The translations under genes and the position numbers were made by a program. From the NCBI GenBank assembly GCA_900756545.1, contig CAAEKO010000066.1, positions 1-16,685 on the forward strand: a stretch of 16,685 nucleotides of DNA. Direction: 5' to 3'. Of the stretch, positions 1 through 6,524 are shown in pieces. Source of the DNA: Clostridia bacterium (GTDB lineage Bacteria > Bacillota > Clostridia > UBA1381). Within the stretch, counting starts at the first letter, position 1, and each line of letters begins with the position of its first letter. The notes under the pieces are model-generated. The model had not been told where the DNA came from. It was given only the letters and a program-made list of their open reading frames with translations, and ran no database searches.

Positions 1-6
1 CAATAT

Positions 7-39
7 AAAAAGCCCGCTCCCTATGGGAGCGGGCTTTTT
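7..39 (-). terminator. Rho-independent terminator of the hydrogenase operon
   Basis: A perfect inverted repeat pairs GCCCGCTCCC (12-21) with GGGAGCGGGC (25-34) around a 3-nt TAT loop, extended by A/T pairs on both sides. On the minus strand it ends in a T run and begins at the stop codon of the zinc-ribbon gene, so it closes the minus-strand operon. The A/T flanks are symmetrical, so it could also stop plus-strand transcription. Confidence 0.93.
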
Positions 40-439
40 AATCCTTTTTGGTCCCGCCTTTAAGCTTATTGCCGCATCTTGCGCAGAATACGTTTTCCGC
101 ATGGTTGTACTCGCCGCAAGCCGGGCAGACTACTGCATTCTTGATTTTCGCGATCTGTTCCTTAACAGTTTCAATTTCTTCATATAATTTCTCCGCCTGC
201 TGGCATATCTCACTGATATTCTCCGGGAACTCCCCGCCGTTTTTATATTCGTTATACAGAATCCGGCCAAGCTCAGTAAACAATTCATTGATTTTGTTTT
301 CCGTTTCCGATACGGCATAGCCCAGTTTCGCCTTACTGACCGCGTTGCTGGTTTTTTGCACAGCCACCTTCGTGATCTTTTCAGCTTCATCCTTTGCTTT
401 CAAGGCGCCGTCCCGGATTTTATCAAACATATCATTCAT
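38..439 (-). CDS. Small coiled-coil protein with C-terminal zinc ribbon
   Basis: This encodes 133 residues of unknown function. Residues about 1-100 are charged and helical, with a likely coiled coil over 45-102. The C-terminus has a four-cysteine zinc ribbon (CPAC at 105-108, CARC at 119-122) of the kind found in many small Firmicutes proteins. There is no signal peptide or membrane segment, so it is probably cytoplasmic. I chose the ATG at 439 because AGGAG lies 9 nt upstream; an in-frame GTG at 469 has no ribosome binding site and would precede the transcript start predicted from the local -10 box. It is the last gene before the operon terminator, 77 nt after the hydrogenase, and may be read through from it or from its own weak promoter. 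A link to hydrogenase function is inference from position only. Confidence 0.8.
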   Translation of the reverse strand: MNDMFDKIRDGALKAKDEAEKITKVAVQKTSNAVSKAKLGYAVSETENKINELFTELGRILYNEYKNGGEFPENISEICQQAEKLYEEIETVKEQIAKIKNAVVCPACGEYNHAENVFCARCGNKLKGGTKKD

Positions 440-473
440 TTTGTACAGCTCCTTCCACTTTGTCTTCACTATT

Positions 474-482
474 AGTATATCA
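474..482 (-). promoter_or_regulatory. Possible extended -10 promoter for the zinc-ribbon gene
   Basis: On the minus strand TATACT (479-474) is preceded by TG one base upstream, giving an extended -10 element. The -35 region is poor. It would start transcription near 467, just ahead of the AGGAG of the zinc-ribbon gene. No terminator hairpin separates this gene from the hydrogenase upstream, so readthrough is equally possible. Confidence 0.4.
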
Positions 483-516
483 CGCTGAGAGAAAAAATGC
501 TACATTATTTCAAAAA

Positions 517-1965
517 TTACTTTTCATTTTCTGCCAGTAAAACACGGATAGAATCTGTGATAGTCTCCTCGTATGCTTCACGTCCGTACTCGTCCACTTC
601 GTTCTTATCTTTCGCTTCGTGGGTAAGACATCCTGCGCCGCCGATGCATCCGCCAACACAAGCCATACCTTCAATAAAGTTATTCGGCAGGACATTCTTT
701 GAGGCCATCAAAAGCGCCTTCCGGCAGGCTTCAATCCCGTCACAGGAAATCGGCTTATAATCAAAGTCCTCCATGCCCTGCTCTTTCAGAGCTTGCCGGA
801 CCGCGTCTGTGATTCCTCCGCTTCTGGCAAAGATGCGGCCGAAGTAAGAGGCATTGTCCAGCACGTCAATCGGCAGGCTCTCAAGCTCCATCTCCAGAGC
901 GTCAAACAAAGCCTGAAGCTCCTCAAAGGTCAGTACGCTGTCCACATACGGCTTGACGGTTTCCAGCTTGATCTCCGCTTTTTTCGCCGTACAGGGGCCG
1001 ATGAACACAATCTTTGAATTCGGCTCCTGCTCTTTGATATATTTTGAAATAGCGGCCATCGGCGACAAATTATGAGAAATGTGTTTTTCCAGCGCCGGGA
1101 AAGATTTGCGGATATAGTCCACAAATGCCGGGCAGCAGGAGGTTGTCAAGAATCCCTTTTCCGCCAGCTCTTTGCTTTCCATATAGGCCACTAAATCAGC
1201 TCCCCACGCCGCCTCGATCACAGAGAAAAATCCCATCTGGCGCAAGCCGGAAATCACCTGTCCAAGCTTCACATGCCGAAACTGGCTGGCAATAGACGGC
1301 GCAACCACGGCATAAAGCTTTGATTCTGGATTTTTCTTGGCTTCTTTCAGCATTTCGATTACGTCCAAGATATAAGACTTGTCGGAAATCGCGCCGAACG
1401 GACACTGATACACGCAGGCGCCGCAGGATATACATTTATCATTATCAATATGCGCTGCCTTTGTTTCCTCCGCCATGCTGATAGCGTGGATTTTACAGGC
1501 GTTTTCGCAGGGACGGCGCTGATTGATGATCGCACTGTAAGGGCAGACCTTTGCGCACATCCCGCATTCTATACATTTATCCTTATCAATATGCGCTTTT
1601 TGCTGGTCGTCAAAGGTAATGGCGCCGCGTCTGCATACATCCTCGCACCGATGTGCGATGCAGCCTCGGCAGGACTCCGAAACAGTGTATCCGCTCAATG
1701 GGCATTCATCGCAGGCAATGTCAATGACCTCAATCACATTGGGATTGTTTTTATCCCCGCCCATAGCCAGCTTGATCCGCTCCGCAACGATTGCCCGTTC
1801 CTTGTAGATACAGCACCGCATAGTAGGCTTGGGGCCTTTTACGATGGTTTTTGTAATATCGTTGTAGCTTTCCAACAGTGTATCGTCAAAGGCGTGTCTC
1901 GCTACTTCGCGCAATACCTTATATTTCAAATGCTGTACTTTGGTATCAAATTTTCTTACTTTCAT
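517..1965 (-). CDS. [FeFe]-hydrogenase, group B-like, monomeric with ferredoxin-type clusters
   Basis: This is a 482-residue cytoplasmic iron-only hydrogenase, expected to interconvert 2H+ and 2e- with H2 using ferredoxin-level electrons. All three H-cluster signatures are present: TSCCPAF at 275-281 (C277 proton relay, C278 cluster ligand by analogy to Clostridium CpI), GPCTAKKAE at 323-331 (C325), and EGMACVGGCIGG at 432-443 (C436, C440). The N-terminal half has two clear [4Fe-4S] motifs (C131/134/137/141 and C178/181/184/188). Extra cysteines at 51-52, 85, 88, 99, 102, 107, 111, 153 and 157 suggest one or two further clusters. This cysteine-rich N-terminus and the TSCCPAF form fit group B hydrogenases. 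It starts 23 nt after the phosphatase stop, with AAGGAAAG as ribosome binding site. Maturases HydE, HydF and HydG are not in the window. Catalysis is inferred from intact motifs; group B placement is likely but not phylogenetically tested. Confidence 0.92.
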   Translation of the reverse strand: MKVRKFDTKVQHLKYKVLREVARHAFDDTLLESYNDITKTIVKGPKPTMRCCIYKERAIVAERIKLAMGGDKNNPNVIEVIDIACDECPLSGYTVSESCRGCIAHRCEDVCRRGAITFDDQQKAHIDKDKCIECGMCAKVCPYSAIINQRRPCENACKIHAISMAEETKAAHIDNDKCISCGACVYQCPFGAISDKSYILDVIEMLKEAKKNPESKLYAVVAPSIASQFRHVKLGQVISGLRQMGFFSVIEAAWGADLVAYMESKELAEKGFLTTSCCPAFVDYIRKSFPALEKHISHNLSPMAAISKYIKEQEPNSKIVFIGPCTAKKAEIKLETVKPYVDSVLTFEELQALFDALEMELESLPIDVLDNASYFGRIFARSGGITDAVRQALKEQGMEDFDYKPISCDGIEACRKALLMASKNVLPNNFIEGMACVGGCIGGAGCLTHEAKDKNEVDEYGREAYEETITDSIRVLLAENEK

Positions 1966-1988
1966 GTGTCACTTTCCTTTCCACACCG

Positions 1989-3158
1989 CTAAAAATAGCT
2001 CACATTGATTGTCTTTCCCATTTTTTTCAGTGCCTCGGCAAGCTGATCCACAATCCGCATCTTAATGTTAAAGTTGATGGGCAGATTGGGATTTTGGTGG
2101 GCTGGATTCATCGCCCTGCCCACATAAAAGTTAATATCCGTAGCCTCCTGGAACAAAAGCCGCGCGATCTGCGAAGCGCCGTCTTTTTTCACGCCCCATT
2201 CCCCGTACCGCTCGTTTTCCTCCAGATAGCTCTGGGCATATTCCAAAACCCGGCTGATGGTGATTACCCCTTCTGTCACCAAGTCCACGCCCTCAATTTT
2301 TGCCGTAGGCGGGATTTCCGGGTCGATATAGTCGATATCTGTGACCAGCGGCTTGCCGAGGTATTCCGCCGCCAAAGACGACGTTGTGCCGCCGCAGACG
2401 ATATGCCGCCCCTGCTTGGAAAAGAAGGAGGCCAGCATTTTTTTCAAATCATTCGGGTCCCGCGGCGGCCCGATCATCAGGTTCGCTGGCTTGCGCCTGC
2501 GAACCTGTACCGTTGCTACCGTCGTATCATCCCCGGGTTTTTCGTTATACAGCAGGTTGCATTGCTCCAAAATCATGGAGGTAATAATTTTTGCAGTATT
2601 TTTATAGTGGTAGTTGGCTTCGGCAAAATCCACAATGTTGTCCCGCTGCCAGCCGTAGTTGAGCACTTGCTCCACCCCAGCGTAAATTGCCCCGTCACTC
2701 ATAGCGATAAATACATCATCACATTTAACCTTCAGGCGGGTTTCGTAAATCTTCTTACCCTCAATCTCCTTCATGACTGTTGGATAATCAAAACTTTTCC
2801 CATCCCGGAGCATAATGACCATGGGGTTGTCATACTGGATGATCTCCGCTTCATCGTTATTGGTGATACGGATGATCGTAAAGGTAGAGTAAGCTACGCC
2901 CCGTTTCTGGCACACTGGCAGAGTTGCCGCGATTGTAGACACGCAGTCCTCCACGCTCATCTTATTGGCCATCATGGTCGATAGAATCTTGGATGTCAGC
3001 GTAGACAGAATGTTCGCCTTCACACCGCTTCCCAGCCCGTCTGCCAGCACCAGCAGGAAGGAACTGTCGTCCCGTATCTCCTGCACCATGTCGCCGCAAA
3101 GCTCCTCCCCGTATTTGAACAGGCTTCTGTATCCTGAATCAACGCATAAATCATTCAT
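1989..3158 (-). CDS. SpoIIE/PP2C-family serine phosphatase with extra C-terminal domain
   Basis: This 389-residue protein has a PPM/PP2C-type phosphatase domain over about 1-220. Metal-binding acidic motifs are visible at GD (22-23), LADGLGSG (38-45), SDG (154-156) and GDDTT (209-213), the set used by SpoIIE and RsbU-like enzymes to remove phosphate from serine or threonine, often on STAS-domain proteins. There is no transmembrane region, unlike SpoIIE itself. Residues about 225-389 form a second domain I cannot name, with a glycine-rich CGGTTSS segment at 255-261. The ATG overlaps the hydS stop by 8 nt with AAGGAG 10 nt upstream, which suggests translational coupling to the sensory hydrogenase. 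Phosphatases next to group C3 [FeFe]-hydrogenases are a known association. The substrate is unknown; no STAS or anti-sigma gene is in the window. Confidence 0.87.
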   Translation of the reverse strand: MNDLCVDSGYRSLFKYGEELCGDMVQEIRDDSSFLLVLADGLGSGVKANILSTLTSKILSTMMANKMSVEDCVSTIAATLPVCQKRGVAYSTFTIIRITNNDEAEIIQYDNPMVIMLRDGKSFDYPTVMKEIEGKKIYETRLKVKCDDVFIAMSDGAIYAGVEQVLNYGWQRDNIVDFAEANYHYKNTAKIITSMILEQCNLLYNEKPGDDTTVATVQVRRRKPANLMIGPPRDPNDLKKMLASFFSKQGRHIVCGGTTSSLAAEYLGKPLVTDIDYIDPEIPPTAKIEGVDLVTEGVITISRVLEYAQSYLEENERYGEWGVKKDGASQIARLLFQEATDINFYVGRAMNPAHQNPNLPINFNIKMRIVDQLAEALKKMGKTINVSYF

Positions 3159-4818
3159 CGCTTAACGTCTCCTTGAGTTTTGTCAGGGCGATCTTTGTCT
3201 CCGCCGTTGTTTCACCCAGCAACGACGCGATCTCCTGCACTACGCGCATCTGCTTTTCCACGACCTTATCCGTAATCTCAATCGCCTGGGCGCTTTGCTC
3301 AGCCTTTTTGTTACGTGTGTTTTCCAGGCTGGTGATATCCTTCATGATGCTCATGACAATGTGGTATTCCTTATCGTAAATGATTGTTTCCTCAACATAT
3401 TTTTTATACTGAGCAAGGTATTTTTCCTTGCTGTTGACATTTTCCTGGTTACTGACTGCCAGAAAATAATCCGTTGGGTCTGTCAGCCGGATAATCGGGC
3501 TGTTCAAAACGTCAGACGCCTGTGTCACATTTAGGATCTCGCAGGCAGCTTTATTGATCTGCTGAATCTCCAAATCCTCGTTCAGCACAATAATGCCGTT
3601 TGGCGTATTGTTAATAATCTTATCCGAGAAGCTTTCTGCCTTGTCCTTCAGGTAAGGCAGACACATGGATAAATCCGCCTTACCATTGAATACGGCAATC
3701 GCTTTTTCCCGGCAGGTATTGTAGCCGCAGCTTCCGCAGTTCAGCTCATGCTCCGGCGCGGTTTTACCCATCTTTTTCAGGATTTCTGCAATGGCAGCAC
3801 TGCCCGGCATTTGTTTTTTCATAGCGGCATACTGCATGGACTTTTGAATTTTTTCCGGCATAATCACATCAAAATCCTGCCGTCCTGCAAAACGGTTTAC
3901 AGCCATGAAATCCCGAACCGGCATATTGTGTTCACGGCTCATGACAGGCCCGCCTACACAGCTGCCCTTACAGGCCGACATTTCGACAAAACAATTCTGC
4001 ATTTTTCCATCCAGAATATCCTCCAAAGCTGCCATACACTGCTCCACACCGTCAATCGCGATATAGTCGATTTCCGGGTCGAGATCCATGGAGCGGATAA
4101 TACCGCCGGCTGTAGGAAAAAGCCGCGCCCGGGCACGGGTATGGCTGTCAAGCATTTCTTCAAACGCAATATTCTCCTCAGCCAGCCATTCCGAAAGCTC
4201 CTCAAAGGTTAACACTACATCCGCATATCCCGGATATTTTTCCGCCTCATCCTTTTTCGATATGCATGGTCCGATGAAAACGACTGCAGCGTTCGGATTC
4301 TCAGCCTTAATCGCCTGGCAGTGCGCCTGCATAGGGGATAAAATCTGTGCCAGATACGGCAGCGCTTCCGGATAATATTTCTGGATAAGCATATTAATAC
4401 TATGGCAGCAGGAGGAAATCAAAACCCTGTTTTTATCCGCCTGAAGCATCTTCTCATATTCTTTTTTCACGATCGTTGCGCCGACAGCCGTTTCCGATGC
4501 ACCGGCAAAGCCCAGCTTATGCAAAGCACGCTCCATTGCATCCATGCTAATCCCATCATAGTTGGCTACAAAAGAAGGCGCCACGCTGGCATATACAGGC
4601 TTCCCCGCTTTCATCAGCTCCTTCACAAGGCCTACATCATTACGAATCTGTTTAGCGTTCTGGGGACATGAAACAAAACACATTCCACACAAAATGCACT
4701 CATCCGGCACGATATGCGCCTGATGCTCTGAAAAGCTGATGGATTTAACCGGACAGTTCCGAATACATTTATAACAATCCTTACAGTTTGATTTTTTTAA
4801 TTGCAGAAAATCATTCAT
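3151..4818 (-). CDS. hydS: Sensory-type [FeFe]-hydrogenase with PAS domain (HydS, group C-like)
   Basis: This 555-residue cytoplasmic protein is built like a sensory hydrogenase. In order: two [4Fe-4S] ferredoxin motifs (C12/15/18/22 and C41/44/47/51), an H-cluster domain (about 75-310), a four-cysteine Fe-S domain (C361, C364, C369, C386; CGYNTC form), a PAS domain (about 395-495), and a charged helical tail (496-555). H-cluster motifs are SSCCHSI (135-141), GPCISKKDE (183-191) and MSACKGSCVGG (280-290). Compared with catalytic enzymes the proline after the cysteine pair is lost, but both cysteines remain. No kinase, cyclase or DNA-binding output domain follows the PAS; the overlapping downstream gene is a phosphatase, so the output may be in trans. 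It starts 11 nt after the ferredoxin stop, with AAGGA overlapping that stop. H2 sensing is inferred from family and context. Confidence 0.9.
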   Translation of the reverse strand: MNDFLQLKKSNCKDCYKCIRNCPVKSISFSEHQAHIVPDECILCGMCFVSCPQNAKQIRNDVGLVKELMKAGKPVYASVAPSFVANYDGISMDAMERALHKLGFAGASETAVGATIVKKEYEKMLQADKNRVLISSCCHSINMLIQKYYPEALPYLAQILSPMQAHCQAIKAENPNAAVVFIGPCISKKDEAEKYPGYADVVLTFEELSEWLAEENIAFEEMLDSHTRARARLFPTAGGIIRSMDLDPEIDYIAIDGVEQCMAALEDILDGKMQNCFVEMSACKGSCVGGPVMSREHNMPVRDFMAVNRFAGRQDFDVIMPEKIQKSMQYAAMKKQMPGSAAIAEILKKMGKTAPEHELNCGSCGYNTCREKAIAVFNGKADLSMCLPYLKDKAESFSDKIINNTPNGIIVLNEDLEIQQINKAACEILNVTQASDVLNSPIIRLTDPTDYFLAVSNQENVNSKEKYLAQYKKYVEETIIYDKEYHIVMSIMKDITSLENTRNKKAEQSAQAIEITDKVVEKQMRVVQEIASLLGETTAETKIALTKLKETLSDE

Positions 4819-4829
4819 TTTTCCTTACC

Positions 4830-5078
4830 TCAAGCCCGATCCAGAATATACGTTTTGAAAATATCAGAAAAATTAGATGCATTCACACCGCACACGATCT
4901 CATCATCAACCTTGATGCTGACGCCGTCGCCGTCTGTACATTTTCCCAAGCAAAAAGCCGCAGCCAGATTTACCTTATCTTCCAAATTGTTTTTGGAAAT
5001 ATTTTCTTTCATCAAATTAATAATGTCATACGATCCCTTCAAATGACAGGAACTTCCCACACACACGTACACATTCAT
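4830..5078 (-). CDS. Thioredoxin-like [2Fe-2S] ferredoxin
   Basis: This 82-residue protein resembles the thioredoxin-fold [2Fe-2S] domain of NuoE/HoxE and hydrogenase small subunits. The four expected ligands are C6 and C11 (CVGSSC) near the N-terminus and C43 and C47 (CLGKC). It is the first gene of the hydrogenase operon and ends 11 nt before hydS, so it probably passes electrons to or from HydS or the group B enzyme. I chose the ATG at 5078 because GAAGGGAG lies 7 nt upstream; an in-frame ATG at 5111 has no ribosome binding site and falls at or before the transcript start predicted from the promoter at 5114-5142. Its length is typical for a stand-alone version of this domain. Confidence 0.88.
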   Translation of the reverse strand: MNVYVCVGSSCHLKGSYDIINLMKENISKNNLEDKVNLAAAFCLGKCTDGDGVSIKVDDEIVCGVNASNFSDIFKTYILDRA

Positions 5079-5113
5079 AACTTTACTCCCTTCAAGATTT
5101 AATATCTGCAATC

Positions 5114-5142
5114 ATTATAACAAAAAAGTACTGTCATTGCAA
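5114..5142 (-). promoter_or_regulatory. Sigma-A promoter of the hydrogenase operon
   Basis: On the minus strand TTGCAA (5142-5137) and a perfect TATAAT (5119-5114) are separated by exactly 17 nt. Transcription would start near 5107, giving a 5' UTR of about 29 nt before the ferredoxin ATG. The sequence just upstream is unusually rich in inverted repeats. Confidence 0.8.
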
Positions 5143-5312
5143 GGGGCGCAGCGGGAAAAGTTCTGGCAAATTCGGTATAAAATCGAAATATATCCGAAAG
5201 CTTGCCAAAACAAAAAATACCGGAACAAAAGCGCCTTCAGCGCACGCCTACCGGTTAAGGCGCAAAAATCAGCAACCCATATTTTATTCAGTAACTCTCT
5301 GAAAATGTCCTT
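5143..5312. other. Non-coding stretch with several inverted repeats, function unknown
   Basis: The 336 nt between the ferredoxin and MBL-like genes (5079-5414) hold the hydrogenase promoter, the MBL-gene terminator and this 170-nt stretch. It contains GGCAA-A-TTCGG (5165-5175) paired with CCGAA-AGC-TTGCC (5194-5206). It also contains GCGCCTT (5231-5237) paired with AAGGCGC (5257-5263), which on the minus strand is followed by TTTTG. I see no credible gene. It could be a small RNA, a regulator-binding region for the hydrogenase promoter, or decayed sequence. Confidence 0.4.
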
Positions 5313-5359
5313 AAAAAACAGGAGGCAGGCATATTAAATATGCCTGCCTCCTGTTTTTT
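5313..5359 (-). terminator. Long terminator hairpin after the MBL-like gene
   Basis: A perfect 23-bp inverted repeat with a single-base centre (5313-5335 and 5337-5359) is flanked by A6 on one side and T6 on the other. It lies 55 nt beyond the MBL-like stop codon and ahead of the hydrogenase promoter, so it insulates the two units. Symmetry makes it potentially bidirectional. Confidence 0.9.
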
Positions 5360-5414
5360 GTTTTATTCTTCTACAACACTTATTCTCTGCTGAATTTGAT
5401 TTTCATTGACGATA

Positions 5415-6212
5415 TTAAGCAAAGAAGAATCCTGCTGTCATATCGAGGTAGTTTTCTCCCGAATAATCTCCGTAGCGTTTGTTTACTTTTGCTTTAAATT
5501 CTTCGGCGTTTTCACATTCAGCCGCAATCTTTTTAAGGGTTTCAAGGTATGCTATTTTGGTTTCTGCATCCTTTAAATCCTCCGGGGTGTAGTGTGACGT
5601 CAGGATAAGATTATAGCCTTTCTTAATATACCCCTTTAGCTGTGCAATAATCGCGTCTGCATGACCTGTTCCGGCAACAATGGAGTGGCAGTCATGACCG
5701 AGCATATGTGTGTAAACTGCATTGATTTCAGGAATTTCAATGTCAAACGCCTCGGCTGTCGGGATAATAATGAAATCTATACCGCCTATGATGTTTTTGC
5801 CCGCATCAACTATATTCGTTATCCTGTGTACAGAATTATCGAATATCTCACCGAATGCTGCCGTAAATTTATCAATAAGCGCTTTGCCTCCGCCGTTTTC
5901 CGAATACTCCTTTGCATTTTGCGTTGCATACTTAGGCACATCCTTAAGACAATTGGCGCCGGCGCCGTGATATGCCACAAGCATACCTGCTGTTTCAACA
6001 TTTAGATTTTTGATATACTCCTCAAACTCCTTATTGTTGTCAACGAAGCAAGGTGATTCAATGACTACCGCCTTACCGTTCTTTTCAATGATGAAAACTT
6101 CGTCGCTTATAAAATCATTCGTCTTATAAGCGTGCAGCTTAATACTGCCAAAATCGTATACATTCATCTCACCCTTTGTTAAGTTTACTCTTGTAAATGT
6201 GTTCTTGTTCAT
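5415..6212 (-). CDS. Divergent metallo-beta-lactamase-fold-like protein
   Basis: This encodes 265 residues with the layout of the metallo-beta-lactamase superfamily: an N-terminal strand region with an EVFIIEKNGKAVVIESP segment (38-54), a histidine turn after a hydrophobic strand, and later histidines. The usual metal motif HxHxDH is not intact; the equivalent position reads YHGAGAN (81-87), keeping one histidine. Other candidate ligands are H172, D173, H176 (GHDCH) and H207 (TSHYTP). It may bind one metal, use another set of ligands, or be non-catalytic. There is no signal peptide. The ATG at 6212 follows GGAGG by 8 nt; the ATG five codons upstream is part of that ribosome binding site. It shares its control element with the macrodomain-sirtuin operon, so it probably acts in the same response. 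Substrate unknown. Confidence 0.6.
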   Translation of the reverse strand: MNKNTFTRVNLTKGEMNVYDFGSIKLHAYKTNDFISDEVFIIEKNGKAVVIESPCFVDNNKEFEEYIKNLNVETAGMLVAYHGAGANCLKDVPKYATQNAKEYSENGGGKALIDKFTAAFGEIFDNSVHRITNIVDAGKNIIGGIDFIIIPTAEAFDIEIPEINAVYTHMLGHDCHSIVAGTGHADAIIAQLKGYIKKGYNLILTSHYTPEDLKDAETKIAYLETLKKIAAECENAEEFKAKVNKRYGDYSGENYLDMTAGFFFA

Positions 6213-6284
6213 AATAAATTCCTCCATGATAAAAAATATTGTTGGCTGAGACGCCGTCCGCTCATCTCCTTACCTTGCGATTAC

Positions 6285-6313
6285 AGTATACCACCGCCTT
6301 AAAATGCTGTAAA
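6285..6313 (-). promoter_or_regulatory. Promoter of the MBL-like gene, -35 inside a shared operator
   Basis: On the minus strand TTTACA (6313-6308) and TATACT (6290-6285) are 17 nt apart. The -35 hexamer is part of the conserved operator at 6307-6341, so a bound regulator would cover it and could block polymerase. The predicted 5' UTR is about 65 nt. Confidence 0.75.
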
Positions 6314-6341
6314 GTACGCACTTTTCTGTGCCGTAGTTACC
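6307..6341. promoter_or_regulatory. Candidate HxlR operator, copy A
   Basis: CTGTAAAGTACGCAC (6307-6321) and GTGCCGTAGTTACC (6328-6341) flank a 6-nt spacer TTTTCT. The same two blocks, base for base and with the same spacing, recur at 8276-8310 around a different spacer. Conserved halves with a free spacer are typical of a dimeric regulator site. The divergent HxlR-family gene at 8417 is the obvious candidate ligand. Confidence 0.75.
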
Positions 6342-6376
6342 TAAAGGTGACTTTTGGGCAGTTACCTGAAGGTGAC
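6336..6376. repeat. Two tandem GTTACC palindromes upstream of the MBL-like promoter
   Basis: GTTACC-TAAA-GGTGAC (6336-6351) and GTTACC-TGAA-GGTGAC (6361-6376) are near-identical imperfect palindromes 25 nt apart. A related palindrome (TAGTTACC-AAGA-GGAAACTA) sits at 8303-8322. The spacing of about two and a half helical turns suggests extra regulator dimers upstream of the core operator. Confidence 0.65.
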
Positions 6377-6487
6377 CTTTTGATAACTGGGCGCCTTTTC
6401 GGATATTAAAATTTTTATAAATTTTTCTTTTTTTTTGGATTGGGAACAATCCAGAAGGAAATCAAATTAAAATTAGTTCATACAAAC

Positions 6488-6523
6488 AAAATGCCATACC
6501 CCAATTTCAGGATATAGCATTTT
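6488..6523 (-). terminator. Terminator of the macrodomain-sirtuin operon
   Basis: AAAATGC (6488-6494) pairs with GCATTTT (6517-6523), extended inward by ATA/TAT after one mismatch. On the minus strand it begins one base after the sirtuin stop codon and is followed by TTTTGTTTG. Confidence 0.7.
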
Positions 6524-6524
6524 A

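Noticed and set aside
1878..2984. A 368-codon open plus-strand frame across the phosphatase gene.
   Set aside because: It is antisense to a gene with clear PP2C motifs, has no ribosome binding site and shows no domain. It is a shadow of the minus-strand codon pattern.
6437..6452. GGATTG-GGAA-CAATCC hairpin beside a T-rich run, looking like a terminator.
   Set aside because: The T run precedes the stem on the plus strand and becomes an A run after it on the minus strand, so it has no terminator polarity in either direction.
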